Assembly (NCBI RefSeq): GCF_006829085.1
Contig: NZ_BJTC01000001.1
Location: forward strand, 739,867 to 803,866
Reading direction: 5' to 3'
Source of the DNA: Chryseobacterium sp. ON_d1
Lineage (GTDB): Bacteria > Bacteroidota > Bacteroidia > Flavobacteriales > Weeksellaceae
DNA length: 64,000 bases
The notes beneath the pieces are model-generated. The model was not told the origin of the DNA. It saw only the letters and a list, made by a program, of their open reading frames with translations, and did not search any database. Positions 9,567-17,275 of the stretch are shown piece after piece; the first letter of the stretch is position 1, and the number at the start of each line of letters is the position of its first letter. Position numbers and translations under genes: made by a program.

Positions 9567-10757
9567 ATGAAAAAAATTGTAATAAGCATATGGGCCCTCT
9601 TTGGGTTCGTAAGCGCTAAGGCACAGCAAAATACCGATACAGCGCCGTCCAAAAAACTGAGTTTTGATGAAGCCAATCTTGTATCCAGCTATTACCGTCA
9701 GGATGGGAATAATTCTGCGGTGACCGGGGGAACAGGATCGGAGAAGCTTACTGATCTTTCCAATACGATAGATGTTACCATGGTAAAATATGACCGCAAG
9801 CAGCGGAAAAATAAATTCAATCTTAGCGTTGGTGTAGATCATTATACTTCAGCTTCATCAGATATGATCGACCTTAAAGCCAATTCTTCGGCCTCTCATG
9901 CAGATACAAGAATATATCCGTCACTTCAATGGAGCCGAGAGAATGAAAGTAAAGGAAGTACCATCTTCGGAGGGCTCTCATTTTCTACAGAATTTGACTA
10001 TCAGTCTTACGGGATCAATATTGGATTTGCCCAGAAAACAGCCAACCGGATGGGGGAGTTTACCGCTAAGTTTCAGACCTATCTTGATCAGGTAAAACTG
10101 GTAACTCCAATAGAACTGCGCACAGGAACCCCAACAGGCAGAGAGCATGAAAACTATGGAACAAGCGGAAGAAATACCTTTGCATTGTCTTTAGCGTATT
10201 CCCAGATTATCAATCAGAATTTTCAGGTTGAATTTCTGACGGATGCTGTACAACAGACAGGCTTTCTAAGTCTGCCTTTTCACAGGGTCTATTTCACAGA
10301 TGGTTCTGTACATCAGGAAGCCCTTCCGGATAAGAGATTCAAGCTTCCGTTGGGAGTGCGGGCCAATTATTTTCTGGGAGACCGGTTTATCTTCAGGACC
10401 TATTACCGCTATTATACAGACAGCTGGGGCGTCAGATCCAATACCTTCAATATCGAGACTCCGGTAAAAATATCTCCTTTTGTTTCGGTAAGTCCGTTTT
10501 ATAGGTATTATTCGCAGAAAGGAACAAAATATTTTGCGCCTTATGAACAGCATACTGCTTTTGATGATTATTATACAAGCAATTATGACCTGTCTACCTT
10601 TAACAGTAATTTTTACGGGGCAGGGATCAGGCTGAGCCCTAAAAATGGGTTGTTTGGAATAGAACGTCTGAATATGCTGGAAATCAGATATGGACACTAT
10701 ACCAAATCTGTAGGAATGAGTTCAGATATCATATCTCTGAACCTGAGATTTAAATAA
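9567..10757 (+). CDS. DUF3570 outer-membrane beta-barrel protein
   Basis: Protein of 396 residues with a signal peptide (cleavage near AKAQQ) and many amphipathic, aromatic-rich strands ending in the outer-membrane type C-terminus LNLRFK. The sequence fits the DUF3570 family, which in Bacteroidota regularly stands next to DUF4266, thioredoxin and ApbE genes. A porin-like or assembly role is inferred from the predicted barrel. A strong hairpin terminator begins 17 bases after the stop codon and closes the operon. Confidence 0.85.
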   Translation: MKKIVISIWALFGFVSAKAQQNTDTAPSKKLSFDEANLVSSYYRQDGNNSAVTGGTGSEKLTDLSNTIDVTMVKYDRKQRKNKFNLSVGVDHYTSASSDMIDLKANSSASHADTRIYPSLQWSRENESKGSTIFGGLSFSTEFDYQSYGINIGFAQKTANRMGEFTAKFQTYLDQVKLVTPIELRTGTPTGREHENYGTSGRNTFALSLAYSQIINQNFQVEFLTDAVQQTGFLSLPFHRVYFTDGSVHQEALPDKRFKLPLGVRANYFLGDRFIFRTYYRYYTDSWGVRSNTFNIETPVKISPFVSVSPFYRYYSQKGTKYFAPYEQHTAFDDYYTSNYDLSTFNSNFYGAGIRLSPKNGLFGIERLNMLEIRYGHYTKSVGMSSDIISLNLRFK

Positions 10758-10773
10758 GACGTAATCTGTAATA

Positions 10774-10813
10774 TAAACCGTTTTAATCATCAGATTAAAG
10801 CGGTTTATTATTC
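10774..10813 (+). terminator. terminator of the ApbE-DUF3570 operon
   Basis: A 15-bp stem (10774-10788 with 10793-10807, one G-U pair) closes a 4-base ATCA loop and is followed by a short T-rich stretch. Confidence 0.75.
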
Positions 10814-10860
10814 TGCAGAAGCAAATAACAACAATTTTTCTCTAATATAGCGACAAAAAA

Positions 10861-10891
10861 TTTGCATATATGATTTAAATACTTACTTTTG
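10861..10891 (+). promoter_or_regulatory. Bacteroidota-type promoter of tRNA-Ala
   Basis: TTTG at 10861-10864 and TACTTTTG at 10884-10891 are separated by 19 bases, an exact fit to TTTG-N17-23-TAnnTTTG. Transcription should start a few bases downstream, just before the tRNA gene. Confidence 0.8.
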
Positions 10892-10909
10892 TACCGCTTA
10901 ATAAAAAAA

Positions 10910-10983
10910 GGGGGATTGGCGCAGTTGGCTAGCGCGTTTGACTGGCAGTCAAAAGGTCACGGGTTCGAATCCCGTATTCTCCA
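10910..10983 (+). tRNA. tRNA-Ala (anticodon GGC)
   Basis: A complete 74-base cloverleaf can be folded by eye. The acceptor stem GGGGGAT pairs with ATTCTCC (two G-U pairs), the D stem is GCGC/GCGC, the anticodon stem TTTGA/TCAAA carries loop CTGGCAG with anticodon GGC (Ala, codon GCC), and the T stem ACGGG/CCCGT carries TTCGAAT. The discriminator base is A and no CCA is encoded. Its 3' half is repeated at 17276-17321, marking it as an integration target. Confidence 0.93.
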
Positions 10984-10984
10984 C
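10939..10984 (+). repeat. attL: 46-bp direct repeat, copy 1 (in the tRNA gene)
   Basis: The last 45 bases of tRNA-Ala (from the anticodon stem on) plus one base are identical to 17276-17321. This is the usual footprint of site-specific integration into a tRNA 3' end; the full tRNA remains intact on this side. Confidence 0.9.
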
Positions 10985-10985
10985 A

Positions 10986-11025
10986 ACGGCAAACCACGCC
11001 CAATAAAAGGTTTGCCGTATTTTTT
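10986..11025 (+). terminator. terminator just after tRNA-Ala
   Basis: A 10-bp stem (10986-10995 with 11009-11018), a 13-base loop and ATTTTTT follow. It lies inside the island and therefore replaces the chromosomal terminator now found beyond the right end. Confidence 0.7.
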
Positions 11026-11056
11026 CACTCTTATAATTGTATTAATCGTGTACTAA

Positions 11057-11713
11057 ATTGCCAGCGATACTGGTGAGGTAAATAAGAAGTTCTCTGCACC
11101 AATCTTGGCACTTACTGGTGAAGTGACCGGAAGCTTTTCCAAAGACAAAACAGGAAAAGTACTGCAGCTTAATGGAGATAAAGCAAGTGCCAACTTCGTT
11201 CAACCTCCCAATGCCAGTGAATCACTTTCTAATGAAAAGAAAGACCTAGAAAGCATCATCTACAAAATGACAAACTCTGTGAACATTTCTCCGGAAGCTT
11301 TAGAAGGATTAGGAAACATGCTGGCCACTGAAAATGCAGCTTTCCTATTCATGCTGCCGCATCTGAAGGTAATGGATAAAATGAGCGTATATGTGCCGGC
11401 CCTGAAGCGTAGAATGTCCATTGTTAAATCTTTCTTCCAGTTAATGAATACGGGTTTCCGCAATAGCGATCTGGACGCAGAACCGGTCATTACTCCTTAC
11501 ATCATAAACAACGAAGCTAAGTTCTATGAAATGCTAATGGCGGTCAACGGGAATCAGCCACTCTTCAGCCAGAAAGCAACAATGGAGAAAGCCGGAATCA
11601 AGGACGTGGATAAGATGCAAGAGGAAATTAAGAAAGAAACACCAGTTCCAGCAAAAGAAATTGTAAAAATACTGTATAACTATTTGGGGTTCAATAATAA
11701 ATCATTATATTAG
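11057..11713 (+). pseudogene. phage portal-like protein, C-terminal remnant
   Basis: The open frame runs from a stop at 11054-11056 with no good start codon (only a TTG at 11105) and already reads as the interior of a protein (ASDTGEVNKKFSAPILALTGEV). The body has a SxEALExLGNMLATENAAFLFMLPHLKV segment and a long helical C-terminus, which resembles the SPP1-gp6-like portal proteins of Bacteroidota prophages as I recall them. About half of a portal protein would be missing. The truncation lies right at the island's left end, so a deletion probably joined phage DNA to the attachment region. The family call is from memory. Confidence 0.5.
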
Positions 11714-11731
11714 AGATAGTACCATATAAAA

Positions 11732-11959
11732 GTGGGAATAATATTTATGCTAATTAGCAGAACCGTAAAGAATGGAAGTAAGACTGAACATTATTTAGAT
11801 GTTCTAGTGATGTATGGGGAAATCTATGGTTTTTTACAATTGGGATCAGAAGATGAATGGGATGATGACAATAAATTCCTTTATGAGTGTTGTGATCGTC
11901 TTAAGTTGATGTATGGAAGTAGGTTCAAAAAATTTACTCTAAAGCATTCAAGAATTTAA
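11732..11959 (+). CDS. small hypothetical protein
   Basis: Frame of 75 residues from GTG 11732 (or 70 from ATG 11747), hydrophilic and acidic in the middle (GSEDEWDDDNKFLYECC). It starts 18 bases after the portal remnant and is followed at once by a clear terminator, which favours a real short gene. I recognise no family. Confidence 0.4.
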   Translation: MGIIFMLISRTVKNGSKTEHYLDVLVMYGEIYGFLQLGSEDEWDDDNKFLYECCDRLKLMYGSRFKKFTLKHSRI

Positions 11960-11965
11960 ATTTAC

Positions 11966-11991
11966 AGCCTTCTCTTTGAGAGGGCTTTTTG
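11966..11991 (+). terminator. terminator after the small island gene
   Basis: Stem of 9 bp (AGCCTTCTC with GAGAGGGCT, 11966-11974 and 11978-11986), loop TTT, then TTTTG. Confidence 0.7.
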
Positions 11992-11992
11992 T

Positions 11993-12000
11993 TATATTTG
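11993..12000 (+). promoter_or_regulatory. -7 element of island promoter 1
   Basis: TATATTTG followed by TGGAAAACTA, 14 bases before ATG 12015. The same block occurs before two other island genes (13423 and 14821). No TTTG lies at standard distance upstream. Confidence 0.6.
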
Positions 12001-12014
12001 TGGAAAACTAAGCA

Positions 12015-12737
12015 ATGGAAACACTTAATGAAATTTCTGAAATCTATGCTAAATATCCATGGATTTGTAATGTAGTAATCATGGCATTAATTACTCTTAC
12101 ATCAGCTTTAATAATTGAGAAGATGAAACGTAGAAATGCGTTAAAAGACAATAAAAGACTTGTCGAAGAAACAGAAAATATAAAGGCGAACTTTGGAGTA
12201 CGACTGGAAGAGCTAAAGAGAGAGCACGAGTTGGATATATCGAAAAGAAAGTACCAGTATGAAAGCAAAAAAGCTGCTTATGTAAATTTTTTTCAGAAAC
12301 TTGATCAATTAAATTCAGAGATCGGTCTGAGGAGTGCAGTAAAGATGCAGGAAATGACACAAAAATTCACAGAAAGCTGTCTTAATGCGACAACAGAAGA
12401 AGAATATAATAAGGGAATCCTTGAATATCAATTATCTACTCAATCTATATTGTCTGAGTCACATAAAGATATAAACAAGCTTAAGCATGAGACATCAGAG
12501 ATTAAATTACATGCTACTGATCAGATAATTGAAGAACTTAATAAGTATGAATTAGCATATGAGAGAATAATGAATGAAAGCAACTTATTAATTCAGCGAA
12601 TGCCATCAATAATTAATTCTGGAGACTCAAATCTAATGACCTTAAATCAACAGAATTTAATAAGAGAAGCCGCCGCAGCCGAAAAGATAAAACAACAACT
12701 TATCAAAAATATGAGACAAGATTTGAAGGAAATATAA
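12015..12737 (+). CDS. membrane-anchored coiled-coil protein of unknown function
   Basis: Protein of 240 residues. Residues about 15-35 form one membrane helix (ICNVVIMALITLTSALIIEKM), followed by a long charged, helix-rich region with heptad character (EETENIKANFGVRLEELKREHELDISKRKYQYESKK is its start) to the C-terminus. No enzyme motif is visible. The layout of one N-terminal helix plus a cytoplasmic coiled coil recurs in the island gene at 14845, and both share the same promoter design. A structural or defence-sensor role would be speculation. Confidence 0.7.
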   Translation: METLNEISEIYAKYPWICNVVIMALITLTSALIIEKMKRRNALKDNKRLVEETENIKANFGVRLEELKREHELDISKRKYQYESKKAAYVNFFQKLDQLNSEIGLRSAVKMQEMTQKFTESCLNATTEEEYNKGILEYQLSTQSILSESHKDINKLKHETSEIKLHATDQIIEELNKYELAYERIMNESNLLIQRMPSIINSGDSNLMTLNQQNLIREAAAAEKIKQQLIKNMRQDLKEI

Positions 12738-12776
12738 TTATAGCCCCTATTACAGAGGCTATATTTGTTAAATGAT

Positions 12777-13031
12777 TTAGGCATCGATGTGCTCTAAATG
12801 TAAATAAATAACAACTTCTCCTTTTTCAGTATGCCATGATCTCCTTTTAATGTGTACAAATTCGCTTTTTCCTTCTTTAGCACAGTAAGTTATGTAAATA
12901 GGTTTCTGCTCTTCATTCATAAAGTCTTTAATGTCAACAAAATCTCCAACTAAAGGAGCGGCGGGAAAATCAATTGCATCGATAGCAATATCTAGTTTAT
13001 GAATTTCTGTTGATAATAATGCTACTTTCAT
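12777..13031 (-). CDS. small hypothetical protein
   Basis: Protein of 84 residues on the minus strand (MKVALLSTEIHKLDIAIDAIDFP...), predicted beta-rich, with PLVGDFVDIKDF and HIKRRSWHTEKGEVVIYLHLEHID. A minus-strand TAATTTTG element lies at 13063-13070, about 31 bases before the start. I do not recognise the family; small proteins with this kind of VGDxVxI segment are common in phages and islands. Confidence 0.6.
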   Translation of the reverse strand: MKVALLSTEIHKLDIAIDAIDFPAAPLVGDFVDIKDFMNEEQKPIYITYCAKEGKSEFVHIKRRSWHTEKGEVVIYLHLEHIDA

Positions 13032-13129
13032 ATTATTAGTTTTAATTAATATTTTATTATTTCAAAATTAAATCTTTTTATGATAAATTACCTTTAAGTG
13101 CGAAGAAAAGGTTTTGAAGATCGGGATGG

Positions 13130-13336
13130 TTATTTTGCCATTCCTCTGATTGCATTGCCAAGCGAAACAATTGATTCTTTAGATTCTACTATAACTGTAG
13201 TTGACGTTCCTTGCCCGTAATCTGCAGCAACTGGGCTTATTCTAATGATTGAATGGTCTTTCTGTAAACCGAAATGCTTGCAGATAATTTCCATCAGTTC
13301 CTTTTCGTTTAGTTCTACAATATGCTTTAATCCCAT
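13130..13336 (-). CDS. small hypothetical protein
   Basis: Protein of 68 residues on the minus strand (MGLKHIVELNEKELMEIICKHFGL...). A helical N-terminus is followed by a beta-type segment (STTVIVESKESIVSLGNAI). It lies 99 bases upstream of the other minus-strand gene and may be transcribed with it. No family recognised. Confidence 0.5.
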   Translation of the reverse strand: MGLKHIVELNEKELMEIICKHFGLQKDHSIIRISPVAADYGQGTSTTVIVESKESIVSLGNAIRGMAK

Positions 13337-13422
13337 AATTAATATATTTCATTGCAAAACATTTTAACCATGCAATCCGTATTTATAAGGGTTTCCGTAA
13401 AAAAGCGTATTTAGAATATTTC

Positions 13423-13430
13423 TATATTTG
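13423..13430 (+). promoter_or_regulatory. -7 element of island promoter 2
   Basis: TATATTTG followed by TTGAAAAATA, 14 bases before ATG 13445; nearly the same block as at 11993 and 14821. Confidence 0.6.
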
Positions 13431-13444
13431 TTGAAAAATAATGC

Positions 13445-13969
13445 ATGAAAAAAACGTTAATTGCAGCATTGATGGTCGCAATTGTTCCTTTTAATGCTCA
13501 ATCCAAGAAAAGGGCAGTAAAATATACATTTGAAAAACATTTTATAGAAATCCTTAAATCACCCAATGTGGTTCCTTATGAGGTTTCAATGTTTGATAGC
13601 TATTTTTCACTAGGAAAGCAATATGAGAAACCGACTTTACTTAATGAGAAACCTGAGGTTAAGTATAATGAAAAAATAGGTGTCTATACTTATGTTTTCA
13701 AGCTTGATGATGTAAATTATAGCTTGTATTTAAAAGAAAATAGAATAGTCGAAAAAATGATTACTGTCTTTGATATTACTCATTTTGTTGCATTAATGAA
13801 GAAATACAATATAGAAAATAGTGAATTTGTTTCGGGGAAAGGGTTTAAGGTAAATGAGAATTACATTTTAGTATCTAAAGCAAGGTTTGATCAATATGAT
13901 AGCTTTTCTTTTGACATTAGAGGCCCTGAGTTCTTCAATTTAAGAGATTTGTTAAATAGTGAAAAATAA
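13445..13969 (+). CDS. secreted hypothetical protein
   Basis: Protein of 174 residues with a signal peptide (MKKTLIAALMVAIVPFNAQS) and a mature part rich in aromatic and charged residues without a motif I know. The following DUF4468-like gene starts 7 bases after the stop if its ATG at 13977 is used, so the two exported proteins are probably one operon inside the island. Confidence 0.65.
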   Translation: MKKTLIAALMVAIVPFNAQSKKRAVKYTFEKHFIEILKSPNVVPYEVSMFDSYFSLGKQYEKPTLLNEKPEVKYNEKIGVYTYVFKLDDVNYSLYLKENRIVEKMITVFDITHFVALMKKYNIENSEFVSGKGFKVNENYILVSKARFDQYDSFSFDIRGPEFFNLRDLLNSEK

Positions 13970-13976
13970 GATAACC

Positions 13977-14519
13977 ATGGGAAAATTAATTATACTGATA
14001 ACAACTTTTGGGGGAATGCTGGTCTTTTCTCAGGAATTAAAGTATGAAGAGGTGGTTAAGTTAGATTCGACAATTACAAAGGACGAATTATTTAATAGAG
14101 CTAGAAGCTGGATTGGAAGAACATTTAATAAAAATACAAGCTCTATTGATATTGAAGACAAAAAAGAAGGAGAAATAACTGCAAGCGGAATAATAGATTA
14201 TAGGAATAAAAAAAGGTACTATGGTTCCGGGTGTGTAGAAGGGCCTATAAGACTAAGTCTGAGTATTTTTCTTAAAGATGGAAAATACAAATATTCATTC
14301 CATTCATTTACTCATAAAGGATCAGGTGGCTATGGATGCAGAAGAACAGATTATGGACTAATTACAAATTCTGAAAAAGCACCTCAACCAAGTTGGGGCG
14401 AACCTAACGAAAAGGCTTGGAAAGATATCAAAGATTTTATTTATGAAAACGTAATGCTCAATGTAAATGATCTTAAGAATGCGATGAACAGACCTCACGC
14501 AACAAGTAACGACTGGTAA
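13977..14519 (+). CDS. DUF4468-like (TBP-like fold) exported protein
   Basis: Protein of 180 residues from ATG 13977 (an in-frame GTG at 13959 would add 6 residues before the signal peptide). After the signal (GKLIILITTFGGMLVFSQ) the sequence reads YEEVVKLDSTITKDELFNRARSWIGRTF...IDIEDKKEGEITASGIIDY, the layout of DUF4468 domains: one helix packed on a sheet, with the K-D-E-L-x-x-R-A-x-x-W signature. Function of the family is unknown. Being part of an integrated island is somewhat unusual for it. Confidence 0.7.
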   Translation: MGKLIILITTFGGMLVFSQELKYEEVVKLDSTITKDELFNRARSWIGRTFNKNTSSIDIEDKKEGEITASGIIDYRNKKRYYGSGCVEGPIRLSLSIFLKDGKYKYSFHSFTHKGSGGYGCRRTDYGLITNSEKAPQPSWGEPNEKAWKDIKDFIYENVMLNVNDLKNAMNRPHATSNDW

Positions 14520-14606
14520 TCAAAGTAAACAAGTAGAAAACAACCCAAGTGATATTAAGGTCTCTTTTGTGGAGGCTTTGCTAAAATCAATAAAAAATCA
14601 ATAATT

Positions 14607-14789
14607 ATGTTTGTACAAATTTTCAGAAGTAATAATGTGTATTTAATGGTAAACGTGAATCATATCGTATCAATAGAACCAGCAATAGGAGGAGGCAATG
14701 GATGTACTATTATATTAAGCACAGGAACATCTTTTTACTCAATAGAGAATTATAATGCAATTTTACATAATATAAGCCGTCTTAAATAA
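14607..14789 (+). CDS. small hypothetical protein
   Basis: Frame of 60 residues (MFVQIFRSNNVYLMVNVNHIVSIEPAI...), beta-rich with a Gly-rich turn (GGGNG). It resembles small flagellar-type FlbD/YlzI-like folds only in general layout (short sheet protein ending in a helix), which is not enough for a call. It starts 87 bases after the previous stop. Its AT-rich sequence matches the island. Confidence 0.5.
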   Translation: MFVQIFRSNNVYLMVNVNHIVSIEPAIGGGNGCTIILSTGTSFYSIENYNAILHNISRLK

Positions 14790-14820
14790 TATTAGTAAGT
14801 TCTCTTCGGAGGTGTTTTAT

Positions 14821-14828
14821 TATCTTTG
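14821..14828 (+). promoter_or_regulatory. -7 element of island promoter 3
   Basis: TATCTTTG followed by TTGAAAACTA, 16 bases before ATG 14845; third copy of the island promoter block. Confidence 0.6.
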
Positions 14829-14844
14829 TTGAAAACTAGAACTC

Positions 14845-15678
14845 ATGGAAATTTCTATTGATAATTTAAAAGATGCCATAAAGTGGCTTGTTTTAATATG
14901 TGGAGGTTTAAGTGTCATAGTACCAGCAATCATTGTGTTTGCCTCGCAAAAGTGGTCAGACTGGAAGAACGAGCGATGGAGATTTAGTACTGAAACCAAG
15001 TTAAAACATTTGGAGAATAAACTATCCGAAAAATCTTCTTTATTAAACAATTTAATAGATGCCCAAAAGACAAATTACAATGTAAGCCAAGAAAAGCGGA
15101 TCAATTCTATAGATGAAATATGGTGTGAACTTGGAAAGCTTAAGGAAAGTGTTCCCTCTATCGCTGAGATTATTTACAATGATGTAACTGATGATGAAAT
15201 TGCATACTTAAATGGAAATGATATGCCAGAATATCTGCAACCGTTGTATACATCATTGAAGGAGGTGGAAGATTTGCAAGGTTTTTTTGAAGCATCAGTT
15301 CATTTTAATACAAAATTATTTTCAGTACGACCTTTTATTGGTGAAGATGTTTATTTGTCATTAAATGTGTATAACTCATTCCTAGGGCGAAAAATGGTAC
15401 ATTTAAAGGATTCTATAGACGAAAATTTTTTCAAACACTGGAAATATGATGCAGTACTAGTAAAAATGCTAAAAACATTTTTTCCACTTCAAGATATATC
15501 AGAAAGTTTAAAGTCTGAATTACATGTGGACCATGCTATATGTTTCTTGTTTGAGGACAAAGTGCTTCAAGAAATAAATGATTTGCTAACGGGCAGAATT
15601 GCATCAAACAATTCATTGGAACATATTAAAATGTTACAAATTGCAGTTGCCGACATTAATCAAAGAATAAATACCTAA
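14845..15678 (+). CDS. membrane-anchored protein of unknown function
   Basis: Protein of 277 residues with one membrane helix near the N-terminus (residues about 14-35, LVLICGGLSVIVPAIIVFASQKW), a coiled-coil stretch (LKHLENKLSEKSSLLNNLIDAQK) and a soluble helical C-terminal half. No catalytic motif is seen. Its promoter and topology match the gene at 12015, so the two may serve related roles, although the sequences are not obviously homologous. Confidence 0.7.
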   Translation: MEISIDNLKDAIKWLVLICGGLSVIVPAIIVFASQKWSDWKNERWRFSTETKLKHLENKLSEKSSLLNNLIDAQKTNYNVSQEKRINSIDEIWCELGKLKESVPSIAEIIYNDVTDDEIAYLNGNDMPEYLQPLYTSLKEVEDLQGFFEASVHFNTKLFSVRPFIGEDVYLSLNVYNSFLGRKMVHLKDSIDENFFKHWKYDAVLVKMLKTFFPLQDISESLKSELHVDHAICFLFEDKVLQEINDLLTGRIASNNSLEHIKMLQIAVADINQRINT

Positions 15679-15730
15679 TCAAATGCTTTCCCTAATACTT
15701 CTAATACTTGGTAGGAGAGTAGAGAACAAG

Positions 15731-15753
15731 AAAGCCCCGGATATCGGGGCTTT
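15731..15753. terminator. hairpin between convergent island genes
   Basis: A perfect 9-bp stem AAAGCCCCG/CGGGGCTTT around GATAT. It stands between the plus-strand gene ending at 15678 and the minus-strand gene ending at 15780 and could serve both. Confidence 0.7.
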
Positions 15754-15779
15754 AAAAGGTAATGCAATGATAGTTTTAT

Positions 15780-16556
15780 TTATGCAGCAAGCTTTCTTTT
15801 ATTTTCAGTACTATCTTTTTCTGACCATAATATATAATCTGCCTCCTTTGATCTTAAAGCTTCTAAGTGCTCAGGTTTTACAGGTTTATTAAGGTCATTA
15901 ATTATGGCTATAGCTTTAACTGTTTTTTTTGCTATTCGTTCTCTTGTTGGTTTAATGTCATCCCATGAAAAAAGAAAACTTCCTAGATTAGAATTGTTTA
16001 TTCTACTAAATGATTTAAGCACAATTTCTTCAGTTTTTTTTGCTATTTGAAAGTCAAAATTAAATTCTAATCCGGTTTGACCTTTGGAAATAAAATCGGG
16101 TGTATAAATTACATCGATTTCATTGAGATAATTTCTTACATCTTCCTTAAAGAAGGTACTAACATTGTTCTTTGATAGCAAATTAAAATCATTTATCTCC
16201 TGAATTGCCGATATTAAATTATGTTTTGCTTGAGCGAATTTGTCTAAATCTGTCTCAATTGTTAGTTCTCCATTACTACACTTAATCCCATAATTTGTCA
16301 AAATATTCTCAAAAAGTAATTTACGTGTTTTAACTACATTTACTCCTTGTAAGTCTAGATTACTTAAAGTTTCACCATCATCTGAAAACTTGACTTTGTT
16401 ACCACTGTTTTTTACATAAATGTCAATACCATCGTTAAATACACCAACAAATGGTGTATTAATCACATGCCAGCCTGTTTGTTCATCTGCGTGAACAAAG
16501 GTCCTATCTTTCAACCATTGATAGTAGTCGTGTATTTGTTTGTCTATTTGGTTCAA
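15780..16556 (-). CDS. DUF1828/DUF1829-like protein
   Basis: Protein of 258 residues starting at a TTG that overlaps the TGA stop of the upstream gene (TTGA). The N-terminal half has a W-H-V-I-N-T-P-F segment followed by DGIDIYVKNSGNKVKFSDDGETLSNLDLQG, the pattern of DUF1828 domains; the C-terminal half (from about residue 150) fits the DUF1829 partner domain. These domains are typical of phages and mobile islands and their function is unknown. It is the second gene of a coupled pair next to the right attachment site, a common place for defence or addiction cargo. Domain names are from memory. Confidence 0.6.
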   Translation of the reverse strand: MNQIDKQIHDYYQWLKDRTFVHADEQTGWHVINTPFVGVFNDGIDIYVKNSGNKVKFSDDGETLSNLDLQGVNVVKTRKLLFENILTNYGIKCSNGELTIETDLDKFAQAKHNLISAIQEINDFNLLSKNNVSTFFKEDVRNYLNEIDVIYTPDFISKGQTGLEFNFDFQIAKKTEEIVLKSFSRINNSNLGSFLFSWDDIKPTRERIAKKTVKAIAIINDLNKPVKPEHLEALRSKEADYILWSEKDSTENKRKLAA

Positions 16557-17053
16557 AATAAGGAAGGTTTTATGTTAATTCTAGTCTGCAGATTAATTTT
16601 ATCTCCAAATTTATACAATAATTCTATAAGGTCTTCATTTTGATTGATTGATTTTACCGCAAAATCATAATCAGACAATGGTACTGCCCATACAAGGGGT
16701 TTGTAACCTTCAACGTATATGTGGATATGACTTTCGTCAGGTCTGAAATATTTATTTCGATACTTCTTTAAAAATTCAGGTAATGACGGAATTTCGTGAT
16801 CTGGATTGATGTGTGTCCCCTTAAAGTCTATTCTTAGTAGGCCAACATTAAAAGTCGTCTCTTGATGATGTATGGATGTTTTTAGTAGAATTTTACCGTT
16901 TGATGTTAATTCTATAAAAAATTCTTGCTCCGGTTCATCAGGAGAAATAAGTTCAATCCTGTTTTTTTTATGTCCTAAATCTACGACAAAATCTGAGTCT
17001 TTCAATAATTTAGGTAGGCCAATTAAATACCTGGCCTCTTCGTTGGTTAGCAT
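16553..17053 (-). CDS. DUF6978-like protein, first gene of a coupled pair
   Basis: Protein of 166 residues (MLTNEEARYLIGLPKLLKD...) with a beta-rich body: LGHKKNRIELISPDEPEQEFFIELTSNGKILLKTSIHHQ, then LLRIDFKGTHINPD, and HIHIYVEGYKPLVWA. It resembles the DUF6978 family, which I recall as a frequent neighbour of DUF1828 genes. The stop overlaps the start of the DUF1828-like gene, so the two proteins are probably made together and may act as a complex or toxin-antitoxin-like pair. No nuclease or other catalytic motif is evident. Confidence 0.5.
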   Translation of the reverse strand: MLTNEEARYLIGLPKLLKDSDFVVDLGHKKNRIELISPDEPEQEFFIELTSNGKILLKTSIHHQETTFNVGLLRIDFKGTHINPDHEIPSLPEFLKKYRNKYFRPDESHIHIYVEGYKPLVWAVPLSDYDFAVKSINQNEDLIELLYKFGDKINLQTRINIKPSLF

Positions 17054-17168
17054 TGCATTAGTTTTTCTCGAATATACAAATATTAAAAATTAAGTTAGTA
17101 TGGTTTTCCGTAAAGGTAAAAAGGGAATATTTAAAGTCCCTTTTGCTATTTTTATGCGGTGAAATTCC

Positions 17169-17198
17169 GTAACAAAAAAGTAACAAAATCAGTAACAA
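17169..17198 (+). repeat. three direct repeats GTAACAA near the right attachment site
   Basis: GTAACAA occurs at 17169, 17180 and 17192, spaced 11 and 12 bp, about one helical turn. Such arrays next to att sites are often arm-type integrase or excisionase binding sites. Confidence 0.5.
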
Positions 17199-17275
17199 TC
17201 TCTTATCTTTACACCGGAATATTTATAAAAAACAGCGTTTAAACGCTAATTATACGCATAAATTAGTTGAATTTC

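Noticed and set aside
15683..15892. A 69-codon hydrophobic frame after the membrane protein at 14845.
   Set aside because: It runs through a terminator hairpin and overlaps the opposite-strand DUF1828-like gene.
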